64,000 nucleotides of DNA from Syntrophotaleaceae bacterium (GCA_041390365.1 JAWKQB010000001.1:372001-436000); one strand, 5' to 3'; shown: positions 17,272 through 27,080, numbered from the stretch's first letter. Notes: generated by a model from the letters alone, not told the origin. Translations and numbers: made by a program.

Positions 17272-18678
17272 ATGCGGGCAGTCATTATCGGAGCGGGTAT
17301 TTCCGGTCTGGCGACAGCTTTTTTCCTGCGGCACATGGCCGACCGCAACGGCATCGATCTGCAGTTGACGGTGCTGGAAAAGGATTCCCGCACCGGGGGT
17401 AAGATTCACAGCATCAGGGACGCAGGTTATCTTTGCGAATGGGGTCCCAACGGGTTCCTCGACGGCAAACCGGCGACACTGGAGCTGTGTCGAGATCTGG
17501 AGATATCCGGGGCACTCCAGCGGTCCAACGACAACGCCCGCAGACGCTTCATCTATTCGCAGGAAGAACTCCATTGGGTTCCGGAAAATGCCGCCGCTTT
17601 CTGCCGCACAAGGCTGATTTCCTGGCCCGGCAAGCTGCGCATCGCCATGGAGACGCTGGTGCCCGCTGAGCGGGGCGGCGAGGATGAAACACTTGCAGAT
17701 TTCTGTCGGCGGCGTTTGGGTCCTCAGGCTCTGGAAAAGTTGATCGGGCCGATGGTTTCCGGAATTTTTGCCGGGGATCCCGAAAGAATGAGCCTGAAGA
17801 GCTGTTTCCCACGGATACATCAGCTGGAAGTCGAGTATGGCGGCCTGATCCGGGCCATGCTCCGGCTGGCGGCCCGGCACCGCTGCGAGCGACGTGCGGG
17901 CAAGGCCGTGGCTGGCGCCGGCGGTCCGGCCGGCGTATTGACCTCCTTCGCCGGGGGGATTCAGGAGCTCACCGACCGGCTGGAAAAGGTTCTTGGCGGC
18001 GCGGTCGAGACTGGCACCGGCGTCACAGCCCTGCGTCCCCTCCGTGACGGCTTCGAACTCCAGCTCGACAACGGCTCGCAGCTGGAAGCACAATTGGTTG
18101 TTTGCGCGGTCCCGGCTTTCCACTTCGCGACAATGGTGGAAGGTTTCGACCGGGAGGCGGCCCATCTTCTGCGCGGCATCCCCTATGCGGCGCTTCAGGT
18201 GTGCTGTCTCGGGTTTCGGAGGGAAGACCTGAACCGGGACCTCAATGGGTTCGGCTACCTGGTGCCGCAGGTTGAAAAACTCGATGTTCTCGGCACGCTG
18301 TGGGATTCGAGCATTTTTCCCAACCGGGCGCCAGATGACAGGGTGCTGTTGCGGTCCATGCTTGGAGGGGCCACCCGCCCGGATGTGGGTGAGTGGGATG
18401 AAGAACAGGTCAGGGAAAGAACTCTCGCGGCCCTGGCTAAAACCATGAAGCTGCAGGCCGAACCGGAATTCGTGCGGGTTTTCCCCCATCGGGAAGCGAT
18501 ACCCCAATATGTGACCGGCCACGGCCGCCGGCTGCGGATGTTGCAGGAACGGACCGGCCGGTATCCCGGATTCTTTTTTACCGGCAATGCTTTCTACGGA
18601 ATCGGCCTCAATGATTGTGTGGCCGCGGCCAACAGAGTGGCGGAGCAGGCTTTCGGGTTTGTCCGGAGGAGCAGCTAA
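17272..18678 (+). CDS. hemG: Protoporphyrinogen oxidase, FAD-dependent (HemY type)
   Basis: 468-aa flavoprotein that oxidises protoporphyrinogen IX to protoporphyrin IX, the substrate of the neighbouring ferrochelatase. Features: N-terminal dinucleotide-binding motif GAGISGLATAFFL, TGGKIHS, EWGPNGFLDG, MVSGIFAGDPERMSLKSCFP and the C-terminal FAD segment FTGNAFYGIGLNDC. The oxygen-linked HemY fold occurs widely in anaerobic deltaproteobacteria, where the electron acceptor is presumably different. GAGGTGA precedes the ATG. It is separated from hemH by the inverted dnaJ gene. It may be listed as hemG or hemY depending on nomenclature. Confidence 0.93.
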   Translation: MRAVIIGAGISGLATAFFLRHMADRNGIDLQLTVLEKDSRTGGKIHSIRDAGYLCEWGPNGFLDGKPATLELCRDLEISGALQRSNDNARRRFIYSQEELHWVPENAAAFCRTRLISWPGKLRIAMETLVPAERGGEDETLADFCRRRLGPQALEKLIGPMVSGIFAGDPERMSLKSCFPRIHQLEVEYGGLIRAMLRLAARHRCERRAGKAVAGAGGPAGVLTSFAGGIQELTDRLEKVLGGAVETGTGVTALRPLRDGFELQLDNGSQLEAQLVVCAVPAFHFATMVEGFDREAAHLLRGIPYAALQVCCLGFRREDLNRDLNGFGYLVPQVEKLDVLGTLWDSSIFPNRAPDDRVLLRSMLGGATRPDVGEWDEEQVRERTLAALAKTMKLQAEPEFVRVFPHREAIPQYVTGHGRRLRMLQERTGRYPGFFFTGNAFYGIGLNDCVAAANRVAEQAFGFVRRSS

Positions 18679-18748
18679 ACCCAATTGAAATCGGAATCGG
18701 GATCGGCTTTTTAATTTTCCATCGAAAGACACAGGGGACAATTCACCC

Positions 18749-19609
18749 ATGGCAATGACCTGGTACCCCGGACACATGAAAACCGCTCGGCGGCAGATGG
18801 CCGAAGCGATGCCGAAGATCGATGCGGTGATCGAGGTTGTCGATGCCCGTCTTCCGGTTTCGAGCGGCAATCCTATTCTGGCCCAGATGCGCCAGAGAAA
18901 ACCCTGCCTCATGGTTCTGAACAAGGCAGATCTGGCCGACCCTCTGGTGACCAAACGCTGGATTGCCCATTTTGAGCATCAGGGAAAAGAGGTGCGGGCC
19001 TTGGCGCTTAACGCCACCCGGGCCAAGGAGGTAACCCTGCTGCCCAAGCTATGCCGGAGTCTGGTGCCCCATCGCGGAATTCCCGGCAAACCTTTGCGGG
19101 TCATGGTGGTGGGCATTCCCAATGTGGGCAAATCGACCCTGATCAATACCCTTGCAGGGCGCAGAATAGCCAAAGTCGGCAATCAGCCGGCCATCACCCG
19201 CAGTGCCCAGCAGGTCGATCTGCGTAACGGGCTGTTGCTGTTCGATACGCCCGGCATCCTTTGGCCCGATCCCGGTGACGAACTTGCGGCTCTGCGGCTG
19301 GCGGCCAGCGGTGCCATCGGCAATGCCGCCATGGATTATCATGAGGTGGGCCGTTTCGCCGCCGCATATCTTTTGCGGCACTACCCCGACCTCTTGTGTG
19401 GTCGGTACAATCTTTCATTTTTACCCGCTGATGGGGAAGAGGTACTGACCGAGCTGGGGCGGAGGCGAGGTTGTCTTGAAAAGGGCGGCGAAGTGGACTA
19501 CTATCGCGCCGCGGAAATTTTTCTGAGAGAACTGCAGAGCGGCAAAATCGGACGCATCAGCTTTGAAGCTCCCGATGAAATCCGGCTTGCTGGAGAAAAG
19601 GATTCATGA
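18749..19609 (+). CDS. ylqF: Ribosome biogenesis GTPase YlqF/RbgA
   Basis: 286-aa circularly permuted GTPase for late large-subunit assembly. Motif order is permuted as expected: NKAD (G4, about residue 57) comes before GIPNVGKST (G1, about 124) and DTPGILWP (G3, about 168). The N-terminus WYPGHMKTARR is typical of RbgA. An in-frame ATG at 18755 is an alternative start. The next gene begins 1 bp after its stop codon, so the FKBP gene is co-transcribed. Confidence 0.94.
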   Translation: MAMTWYPGHMKTARRQMAEAMPKIDAVIEVVDARLPVSSGNPILAQMRQRKPCLMVLNKADLADPLVTKRWIAHFEHQGKEVRALALNATRAKEVTLLPKLCRSLVPHRGIPGKPLRVMVVGIPNVGKSTLINTLAGRRIAKVGNQPAITRSAQQVDLRNGLLLFDTPGILWPDPGDELAALRLAASGAIGNAAMDYHEVGRFAAAYLLRHYPDLLCGRYNLSFLPADGEEVLTELGRRRGCLEKGGEVDYYRAAEIFLRELQSGKIGRISFEAPDEIRLAGEKDS

Positions 19610-19610
19610 A

Positions 19611-20330
19611 ATGACAGGTATCAGGGCTCTATATTGCGTTTGTTGGTTGATGGCGGGCGCTCTGCTGCTTCTGGGAAGTGGGGGATGTGACAGGAAGTCT
19701 GCCGAACCCGAGTTGAATACCCTCGGTGACCGGGTCGGGTACGGCATCGGTCTGCGTCTCGGGCAGGATTTTCGCGGTCGACAGCTGGATATCGATCCCG
19801 CTATCGTCCTGCGCGGGTTGCAGGATGGGCTGACGGACAGTAAGCCCCTTTTGTCCGATCAGGAGATTCAGGAGGCCCTCAATCAACTGCAGCAGGAGTT
19901 GAGCGAACGGCAGCGGCAAACCCGCGTGGATGAGGCTGAGCGAAACCTGCAGGAAGGGCGGGAGTTTCTAGTCCGAAAGGGGAAGGAGGCCGGTGTGGAA
20001 AAACTGCCGAGCGGGTTGCATTACCAGGTTCTGCGCCAGGGCGAGGGGGAAGGGCCCGGTCCTTCGGATCGGGTGAAGGTTCACTACCGCGGCCTTTTCA
20101 CCGACGGCAGGGAATTCGACAGTTCCTATGCCCGCAACCAGCCCGTCACCTTTCCGGTGTCAGGAGTCATTCCCGGATGGCAGGAGGCCCTGTTGAATAT
20201 GAAACAGGGCGGGCACTGGCGGATCTTTCTGCCCCCGGAACTGGCCTACGGCGAGCAGGGAGCCGGCTCGACCATCGGACCCAATGAGGTTTTGGTCTAC
20301 GAAATCGAATTGCTCGAGATTGAAAGGTAG
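19611..20330 (+). CDS. FKBP-type peptidyl-prolyl isomerase, Mip-like, exported
   Basis: 239-aa protein with a hydrophobic N-terminal signal (about residues 5-24) ending in GSGGC, a plausible but non-ideal lipobox. It may be an outer- or inner-membrane lipoprotein facing the periplasm. An N-terminal helical dimerisation segment (about 35-125) is followed by a FKBP domain (about 140-239) with VHYRGLFTDGREFDSSY, VIPGWQEALLNMKQGG and PPELAYGEQGAG. It assists folding of exported proteins. The start at 19611 is chosen because the signal peptide begins there; the longer open frame only extends into ylqF. Confidence 0.9.
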   Translation: MTGIRALYCVCWLMAGALLLLGSGGCDRKSAEPELNTLGDRVGYGIGLRLGQDFRGRQLDIDPAIVLRGLQDGLTDSKPLLSDQEIQEALNQLQQELSERQRQTRVDEAERNLQEGREFLVRKGKEAGVEKLPSGLHYQVLRQGEGEGPGPSDRVKVHYRGLFTDGREFDSSYARNQPVTFPVSGVIPGWQEALLNMKQGGHWRIFLPPELAYGEQGAGSTIGPNEVLVYEIELLEIER

Positions 20331-20372
20331 TGAGGCCCCCTCACACCTCACCCTCACGAATTTACAGCATTT

Positions 20373-21743
20373 TCACTTCTTCAACTCAATCCCGAAAGCC
20401 TTGATTTTGCGGTGAAGGTTGGAGCGCTCGATGTCGATGGCTTCCGCCGTTCGCGAAATGTTGCCGTTGAATTCCTCCAGCTTCTGCAGGATGAATTCCT
20501 TTTCGAATTCCTCCTTGGCTTCCTTGAAGGTCGCGGCTTCCAGTGCCGAACCCGGCCGGGAAACAGTTCTGACGGTTTCGGTTTCGAATTTAAAGGTTTC
20601 CGGCAGATTGGATGCCCTGATAACGTCCCCCGGGGTCATGATGACCAGCCGCTCCATAAGGTTTTTCAGCTCGCGGATATTGCCCGGCCAGCTGTATTCC
20701 ATCAACATTTCCAGAGCCTCGGATTCGATTGTTTTGGCCGGGCGTCCCTCCTTGTGACAGAAATAGTTGAGAAAATGTCGTGCCAGAAGCGGAATGTCCA
20801 GTTTTCGCTCCCTTAACGGGGGGACGTGAAACGGCAGGACATTCAGGCGGTAGTAGAGATCCTGCCGGAAGTTGCCCTCCCTGATTTCCTGTTCCAGGTC
20901 CTTGTTGGTGGCGGCGATGACGCGCACATCGACCTCAATAGATCGGCTGCCGCCGACCCGTTCGAATTTCCTTTCCTGGAGAATGCGCAGGATTTTGGCC
21001 TGGGTCTTCAGGCTCATGTCGCCGATTTCGTCGAGAAACAGAGTTCCTTCGTGAGCCTGGTCGAACTTGCCCTTGCGCATGGTGGTCGCGCCGGTAAAGG
21101 CCCCCCTTTCATGGCCGAACAATTCCGACTCGATCAGCTCTTCGGGGATGGCCGCACAGTTGACTTCGACAAAGGGCTTGTCCCGGCGTTTCGACAGGTT
21201 GTGGGTTGCCCGCGCCACCAGTTCCTTGCCGGTGCCGTTTTCGCCGGTGATCAGCACCCATCCGGAAGTGGGGGCGGCGATGGAGATCTGTTCCTTGAGT
21301 TCGCGAATGGCCTGGCTGTTCCCGACCATTTCGTATTCCTTGGCGATCTTCGCCTTCAGCGACCGGTTTTCCTCGACCAGCTGCCCGACCTTCATGGCGT
21401 TTTCGATGGACAAAAGCACCTTTTCCAACGAAAGAGGTTTTTCGATAAAATCGTAGGCGCCCAGCTTGGTGGCTTTGACCGCGGTCTCAATGGTTCCATG
21501 GCCGCTCATCATGATCACCAGCTGTTCCGGCTGATCCTGGCGGATCCGCTGCAGGGTCTCCAGACCGTCGATGCCCGGCAGCCAGATATCCAGCAGAACC
21601 AAATCGGGACTTTCCTCCTTGAGCAGGGCCAATCCCTCTTCGCCGCTTTCGGCAAACAGGGTACGAAAGCCTTCGTCCTGCAGAATGCCCTTGAGGCTTT
21701 CGCGAATACTCTGCTCGTCGTCGATGACCAGGATGTTTTTCAT
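20373..21743 (-). CDS. Sigma-54-dependent response regulator, NtrX-like
   Basis: 456-aa regulator: receiver domain (Asp52 in LVLLDIWLPG, LGAYDFIEKP), AAA+ sigma-54 interaction domain (about 140-370) with Walker A GENGTGKE, the GAFTGA loop, FLDEIGD, and ATNKDLEQEIREGNFRQDLYYRLNV. A C-terminal Fis-type helix-turn-helix ends in GNISRTAEAIDIERSNLHRKIKAFGI. An intact GAFTGA implies it activates sigma-54 promoters. It lies 35 bp after ntrY on the same strand, which makes the pair secure; the signal is unknown. Confidence 0.94.
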   Translation of the reverse strand: MKNILVIDDEQSIRESLKGILQDEGFRTLFAESGEEGLALLKEESPDLVLLDIWLPGIDGLETLQRIRQDQPEQLVIMMSGHGTIETAVKATKLGAYDFIEKPLSLEKVLLSIENAMKVGQLVEENRSLKAKIAKEYEMVGNSQAIRELKEQISIAAPTSGWVLITGENGTGKELVARATHNLSKRRDKPFVEVNCAAIPEELIESELFGHERGAFTGATTMRKGKFDQAHEGTLFLDEIGDMSLKTQAKILRILQERKFERVGGSRSIEVDVRVIAATNKDLEQEIREGNFRQDLYYRLNVLPFHVPPLRERKLDIPLLARHFLNYFCHKEGRPAKTIESEALEMLMEYSWPGNIRELKNLMERLVIMTPGDVIRASNLPETFKFETETVRTVSRPGSALEAATFKEAKEEFEKEFILQKLEEFNGNISRTAEAIDIERSNLHRKIKAFGIELKK

Positions 21744-21778
21744 ATTCCTCCCAGGATTGTAATGCGATTGCCGCAGAA

Positions 21779-24031
21779 TCAGGCCTGAATCGAATCCCTG
21801 GCAACAGGCAGTTCGACAATGAACCGGCTCCCTTTCGGTTCATTGTCCTTGACCCGGATGTAACCGTTGTGATCGGTGATGATGGTGGAAACGATCGCCA
21901 GCCCAAGTCCGGTGCCAGATTTCTTGGTGGAAAAATAGGGCTCGAAAAGACGCGGCTTGTCCTCCGGCGGGATGCCGCAGCCGTCATCCGCCACAGTAAA
22001 GGAAACAATCTGCAGCGTGGGATTGAAATGGGATTCGATGGTAACGTTGCCCTTTTCTCCCACGGCGCTGACGGCATTGTCCAGCATGTTGATCACCGCC
22101 CGCTTGATCTGGTCATGATCCAGTTGCAGGATCGGGACACCCGGATCCGGCCGGAAGATGAATTGGATTTCCTTGTGTCCTTCCTGGTAAAGAACCAGGG
22201 CCTCGGCGATGATGTCGTTGAGGCGGTTCGGTGTCGGGTTAACCGCAGGCATTTTGGCGAAATTGGAAAACTCGTTGACCAGGTTCTTCAGTTCATCGAC
22301 CTGTTTGATGATCATATTGGTGCACTCGTCGAACACCGAGTCGTCTTCCTCAAACCGGTCCAGATATCGGCGGCGCAGACGCTGGGCCGACAGCTGAATC
22401 GGGGTGAGGGGGTTCTTGATCTCGTGGGCAATGCGGCGTGCCACCTCCCGCCAGGCGGCCATCCGCTGTGCCCGGATCAGATGGGTCAGGTCGTCGAAGA
22501 CAACAACAGTCCCCATGAACTCGCCCCCTTCATCCTTCAGGGTGGTCAGGTTGACCAGCAGGGTCAGTTTCTGATCGTCGAGGGAGAGGGTCACCTGCTT
22601 GCGGATCGAGTCTTTGCCGGAGCTGTTCTGCAGCTTGATCAGATCCTTGACGATAGGCAGGTGCTCCGGTTTGAGGACTTCGCGGAAGTTCTTCCCCAGG
22701 ACCTTGGTGGTCTGAATCCGCAGCAGCTTTTCGGCCGATTTGTTGATCGTGGTGAGGCGTCCCTGGCGGTCGACGGAGATGACTCCGGCGGTGACGTTTT
22801 TCAGCACGATCTCCATATAGCGGCGCCGCTGATCAAGTTCCAGGTTGGAGGCATGGAGGTCGCGATTGGCCCGGCGGATGTTCTGTTGACCCTTGCGCAG
22901 ATCGGAGGTCATCTTGTTGAAGGCTTCCACCAGCAAGGCGATTTCATCATCGGTTTTGACGTCTATGTGAACATCGAGATCGCCTCCGGCCACCCGATTG
23001 GTCGCCAGGGCCAGCTCCTGAATGGGAACGGTGATGCCGCGAGCCAGGTGAAACCCGAACCAGGTGGCCAGGAAGATGATGACCAGCGCCGTCAGCAGCA
23101 GGACCAGCAGGTAGCCCTTCTGGATCTTGTTTTTCAGCAGCTTGGTTTCCTTGTACTGTTCGAAGGAGTTGGAAATCTCTTTCATCTTGTTCACCAGGGA
23201 ATAGGGCACGTGATAGTTGACAACCACCACTCCCACCACATCGTCGGGGTTCCAGTTGGAAAAGACCGGTACGACGCCGCGGATCAGGTCGGCCTTGCCG
23301 ACGGGAGTGACCTGGGTGAAGCGGTTGCCGCGCAGCGCTTCGCGAATGGTATCGGAACCGGGATCGGTGAATTCCGCGGCGGGCACCTGGGGATTCGAGG
23401 CCCGGACCAGTTCTTCGAGGGTGGCTGAGAACACCTCGACCACACCCAGGTTATATTCCTGCTGCTTTTGATGGATCAAATCCTGCAATGACGGCAGGTT
23501 CCGTTCGTTGAGCAGTTTCTGCTCCTTGATGATGCGGGCCAGCTGGTCGCCGTAGTACAGGGCATTGGTGGCCGAGTTCTGGTAGTAGGTCTGGGCGACC
23601 GCCAGCGATTCCTCCAGGGAGGTTTCAATCTCTTCGTTGAACCAGTTTTCGATGGAATTCGAAATGATACCGGCCGAAACGAAGAACAGCAGCATGGTGG
23701 GAACCAGGGAAAGGGCGACGAAGGCGATGACCAGCTTGCTGCGCAGGCGCGCTCCGGGAACATCGCGGCGTTTTTCCACCAGCAGCTTGAAGATATTGCG
23801 GAAGACCAGAAACAGAATCAGCAGGATCAACAGGATGTTGAGATTGATCAGCGCCAGGACCAGAATGTTTTTCGACAGCGGCAGATCGGAAGTGACCTCG
23901 AACAGGCCGGACTCCAATCGGGTCAGGACGATGACCAGGACGGTGACCAGGATGACGATCATCCATTCCCGACGTCGCTTGCGCAATTCATGTCGTTTTT
24001 TTTCAGAAGCTTCCGATGGTGTCGTGGTCAT
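21779..24031 (-). CDS. NtrY-like membrane sensor histidine kinase
   Basis: 750-aa kinase. Three N-terminal membrane helices (about 24-42, 53-78, 95-120) precede a periplasmic domain of some 170 residues. A fourth helix (GYLLVLLLTALVIIFLATW), HAMP (GITVPIQELALATNRVAGGD), a PAS domain, HisKA (AHEIKNPLTPIQLSAQR) and HATPase_c (NMLDNAVSAVGEKG, DDGCGIP, GTGLGLAIV) follow. This is the NtrY arrangement. The ATG at 24031 (MTTTPSEAS) is chosen; an open frame to 24199 would run into the terminator of lpxC. It is the sensor for the following NtrX-like regulator. Confidence 0.93.
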   Translation of the reverse strand: MTTTPSEASEKKRHELRKRRREWMIVILVTVLVIVLTRLESGLFEVTSDLPLSKNILVLALINLNILLILLILFLVFRNIFKLLVEKRRDVPGARLRSKLVIAFVALSLVPTMLLFFVSAGIISNSIENWFNEEIETSLEESLAVAQTYYQNSATNALYYGDQLARIIKEQKLLNERNLPSLQDLIHQKQQEYNLGVVEVFSATLEELVRASNPQVPAAEFTDPGSDTIREALRGNRFTQVTPVGKADLIRGVVPVFSNWNPDDVVGVVVVNYHVPYSLVNKMKEISNSFEQYKETKLLKNKIQKGYLLVLLLTALVIIFLATWFGFHLARGITVPIQELALATNRVAGGDLDVHIDVKTDDEIALLVEAFNKMTSDLRKGQQNIRRANRDLHASNLELDQRRRYMEIVLKNVTAGVISVDRQGRLTTINKSAEKLLRIQTTKVLGKNFREVLKPEHLPIVKDLIKLQNSSGKDSIRKQVTLSLDDQKLTLLVNLTTLKDEGGEFMGTVVVFDDLTHLIRAQRMAAWREVARRIAHEIKNPLTPIQLSAQRLRRRYLDRFEEDDSVFDECTNMIIKQVDELKNLVNEFSNFAKMPAVNPTPNRLNDIIAEALVLYQEGHKEIQFIFRPDPGVPILQLDHDQIKRAVINMLDNAVSAVGEKGNVTIESHFNPTLQIVSFTVADDGCGIPPEDKPRLFEPYFSTKKSGTGLGLAIVSTIITDHNGYIRVKDNEPKGSRFIVELPVARDSIQA

Positions 24032-24122
24032 GGCAAACCTGTGAAATTGAAAATGTGCAATTCTAGGCCAAAAAAGGGGACAAATGCAAGCCGGTGAGGG
24101 TGTTGGCCAGGGGCCGGGCGAA

Positions 24123-24150
24123 ATAAAAAAAGCAGCCCGAAGGCTGCTTT
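24123..24150 (-). terminator. Intrinsic terminator after lpxC
   Basis: Seven-bp stem AGCAGCC/GGCTGCT with a CGAA loop (24131-24148), flanked by A-rich sequence that gives a U-tract on the minus strand. It starts 29 bp past the lpxC stop. A TTTT run also follows on the plus strand, but no plus-strand gene ends here. Confidence 0.85.
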
Positions 24151-24176
24151 TAATTTCAAAAGGAAAAATCGCTGTT

Positions 24177-25103
24177 TCAGAAAGCCAGATCCGCCGCAAA
24201 AGCCCGCCGCCGTTGAGCTGCGATGGCGTGAGGCTGATGGCTGGGCCTGCCGAATTCCACCAGTTCCCAGGAGTCGGGGGAAGCCAGAATCTGCTCCACG
24301 GTCCGATGGTTGATGTCGTGGCCGGCCTTGAAGGCTTTGATGTGTCCCAGAATCGGATAGCCGATCAGGCTGAAGTCGCCGATGGCATCGAGAATCTTGT
24401 GACGTACGAACTCGTCGGTGAATCGCAGTCCTTCGGGGTTGAGGATCTGATCCTTGCCGATGACTACCGCATTTTCCAAGGATCCCCCGCGAGCCAGTCC
24501 GTTGGCCTTGAGGTATTCCACCTCGTGCAGGAAGCCGAAGGTTCTGGCAGGAGCGAGGTCTCTCTCGAACAGCGTATCGGACACCTTCACCGAGCGATGC
24601 TGCAGTCCGATGCAGGGGTGGTCGAAGGCAATGTCGAAAGAGATGCGGAAGAACCGGGAGGGGATCACGCTGACCCGTTTTTCGCCGTCGATGACGCTGA
24701 TCGGCTTGCGGATTGCCAGGTACTTCCGGTTGGCCGGCAGTTGGCGCAGGCCCGCTTCCTGCAGAAGTACGACAAAGGGTGCCGCGCTCCCATCCAGGAT
24801 CGGCACTTCCGGCCCATCGATGTCGATGTGCAGGTTGTCGATGCCGCAGGCTGCGAGAGCCGCCATCAGATGTTCGATCGTGGAAACCGACAGCCCTCCC
24901 TTGCCGATGACCGTTGCCATGCGTGTGTCGACCACGTTGGCCGCAACAGCTTCGATGGAAACAGAACGATCCCCCTCGCGGCGATGGAAAACGACGCCGG
25001 TTCCGGCATTTGCAGGGCGCAGATGCATATTGATCTGGCGTCCGCTGTGGAGACCAATGCCGGAGATCTTGACGGGATGCTGCAGGGTCTGTTGGTAAAT
25101 CAT
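24177..25103 (-). CDS. lpxC: UDP-3-O-acyl-N-acetylglucosamine deacetylase
   Basis: Zinc enzyme for the first committed step of lipid A synthesis, showing that the organism makes LPS. The 308-aa product has ISGIGLHSG near the N-terminus, the STIEHLMAAL zinc-ligand motif (about residue 70), PILDGSAAPFV, ARTFGFLHEVE, and the DAIGDFSLIG and GHDINH motifs with the remaining ligands. The ATG at 25103 matches the family start; GAGAGGA is about 14 bp upstream, a long spacing. A terminator follows, so ntrY is likely transcribed separately. Confidence 0.96.
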   Translation of the reverse strand: MIYQQTLQHPVKISGIGLHSGRQINMHLRPANAGTGVVFHRREGDRSVSIEAVAANVVDTRMATVIGKGGLSVSTIEHLMAALAACGIDNLHIDIDGPEVPILDGSAAPFVVLLQEAGLRQLPANRKYLAIRKPISVIDGEKRVSVIPSRFFRISFDIAFDHPCIGLQHRSVKVSDTLFERDLAPARTFGFLHEVEYLKANGLARGGSLENAVVIGKDQILNPEGLRFTDEFVRHKILDAIGDFSLIGYPILGHIKAFKAGHDINHRTVEQILASPDSWELVEFGRPSHQPHAIAAQRRRAFAADLAF

Positions 25104-25319
25104 GATGAAAAAAAATCCTCTCTTGGAATCGGGCAAAACTTTTTTAAATACTACACCATCCTCTATGCAAAGTGTTTGCCAAAATATTAAACGATCTAAC
25201 CTGTTGAATTTAAATAAGAAATAAAAGAGAGGAGGAATGGGAGTTCGTGGTCTTGATTACACAGTCTGCAAGGTATTGTGGTGTCTGCAACACAATGGCG
25301 GGGTGAGCTGGTTTTTGAG

Positions 25320-27020
25320 CTAAAGGCGTCCTGATCGGAGGATGCCAATAGCGAGCCAGAGGCCCAGTACCGCCGCTATGGAATAGCCGAGCAGGCCAAG
25401 GGCCGGGAAGCCGAACAGCAAAGGCCCCTTGTCTGTTTGCATGACGATGGATGAGCCGACGATCAGGGCGGCGATGAGCATGCTGAAAGACAGCCGGTTG
25501 CTGGACCGGTCGAGATCGGTGATCAGTTTTTCCAGTCCGCGATGCTCCAGATCGATCTTAATTTTGTTGCGGTTGATCCGGTTGATGAATTCCTTCAGGT
25601 CCCGCGGCAGGTATTTAATCAGCGAGGCGTAGGTTTTAAGCAGTTTTGCCCCTTCCCGGGAGAAATTTGCAGGGCTGGTTTTTTCCGCAATCAGGCGGGC
25701 CATGAAGGGTTTGAGGTGACCCACCATGTTGAAATCCGGATCGAGACGACGACCGATTCCTTCGATGGTGATCAGAGCCTTGGCCAGCAGCAGCAGGTCG
25801 GGGGAGAAGGGGATGCGGAACTCCACCAGGATTTCGACCAGTTCGGTCAGCAGTTTGCCGGCGTTGATCTCATGCAGGGGGATTTCGTAGTAGTCGTCGA
25901 TGAAATTGCTCAGAGCCATCCTCAATTCCGGCAGACGGATCTCCTCGATCAGTTCGCCGGAATAAACCAGCTCGGAAATCATGCCGTCCACGTCCCGATC
26001 TACGATGGCGGACAGCAGTTCGACAACGCGCAGTTTGAGTTCACGGTCCAGACGTCCGACCATCCCGTAATCGAGAAAACAGACGGTATTGTTGGGAAGC
26101 ACGAAGATGTTTCCCGGGTGGGGGTCGCCATGGAAAAAGCCGTGAACCAGAACCTGCTGCAGAACGGCGTTGGCGCCGTTGCGGGCGATGATCTTCAGAT
26201 CGTTGCCGGCGGCTTTCAGCCGCTCCAGCTCAGAGACCTTGATCCCGTCGATATATTCCATTGTCAAAACGGTTTCACCGGTCAGGGAATGGAAGATTCG
26301 CGGGACATAGACCGTAGGGTCCTGTTTGAAATTTTCCCGGAAACGGTCGATGGTATGACCCTCGCGGGAAAAACTCATTTCCCGGATAATGGTGCGGCGA
26401 AATTCGCGAACCAGGCCCGTCGGATTCAAGAATTCACCGCTGGGGAGATGACGCTCCACCAGGCGAGCAAGGTTCATCAGAATATCGATGTCGGTCCTGA
26501 TGACCTGCTGGATACCCGGGCGGCGAACCTTGACCACCACAAGCTCCCCGGAATGCAATCTGGCTTGATGAACCTGAGCGATACTGGCTGCGGCCAACGG
26601 CTTGGGAAAAAATTCGGCAAACAGGGTCTGGACCGGTTGGCCGAGCTCCTTTTCGATCTGCCCCATGATCGCTTCCAGACTCACCGGCGGGACAGTGTCC
26701 TGCAGTTTGCTGAGCTCCTGAACAAAGTCTGCCGGCATAATATCCGGACGGGTCGACAATACCTGGCCCAGTTTGACGAAGGTGGGGCCGAGCTCCTCCA
26801 TGGCCAGACGCAGGCGAACCGGTCCGCCCAGCCGGGCAATGTTGCGCATGGCAACCCGTGGAGTGGCCCGCCGGAGGTACTGGTGTATATTGAGCTGCTC
26901 GACGATGTGACCGAAGCCGTATTTGATGAGAACGCCGAGAACCTGTCTGTAACGGCGCAAGGAACGGATGTTGCGGGTCACCCGCGAAAATGTCAGCATA
27001 AGATCACGGCGAACCGGCAC
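25320..27020 (-). CDS. ubiB: ABC1/UbiB-family atypical kinase
   Basis: 566-aa member of the ABC1/ADCK/UbiB family needed for isoprenoid quinone biosynthesis. The family KxGQ motif is present (FVKLGQVLSTRPDIMP), with AAASIAQVHQARL, VKVRRPGIQ, HGFFHGDPHPGNIF and FLDYGMVGRL. Two C-terminal membrane helices (about 515-535 and 540-562) anchor it. The start could be the GTG at 27020 or the ATG at 26999; neither has a clear ribosome-binding site. The small phasin-like gene immediately upstream recalls the UbiK accessory factor of ubiquinone synthesis. Confidence 0.9.
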   Translation of the reverse strand: MPVRRDLMLTFSRVTRNIRSLRRYRQVLGVLIKYGFGHIVEQLNIHQYLRRATPRVAMRNIARLGGPVRLRLAMEELGPTFVKLGQVLSTRPDIMPADFVQELSKLQDTVPPVSLEAIMGQIEKELGQPVQTLFAEFFPKPLAAASIAQVHQARLHSGELVVVKVRRPGIQQVIRTDIDILMNLARLVERHLPSGEFLNPTGLVREFRRTIIREMSFSREGHTIDRFRENFKQDPTVYVPRIFHSLTGETVLTMEYIDGIKVSELERLKAAGNDLKIIARNGANAVLQQVLVHGFFHGDPHPGNIFVLPNNTVCFLDYGMVGRLDRELKLRVVELLSAIVDRDVDGMISELVYSGELIEEIRLPELRMALSNFIDDYYEIPLHEINAGKLLTELVEILVEFRIPFSPDLLLLAKALITIEGIGRRLDPDFNMVGHLKPFMARLIAEKTSPANFSREGAKLLKTYASLIKYLPRDLKEFINRINRNKIKIDLEHRGLEKLITDLDRSSNRLSFSMLIAALIVGSSIVMQTDKGPLLFGFPALGLLGYSIAAVLGLWLAIGILRSGRL

Positions 27021-27080
27021 GCTGGTTCAGTGGACTGCGTCCGGTCGGGCTGGAATTTTTTGGTGGCATGGAAGGGCTGT

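Noticed and set aside
17026..18954. 642-codon minus-strand frame across dnaJ and hemG
   Set aside because: Covers two real genes in wrong frames; only shadow sequence.
21869..23428. 519-codon plus-strand frame
   Set aside because: Antisense shadow of ntrY, low-complexity composition, no recognisable motif.
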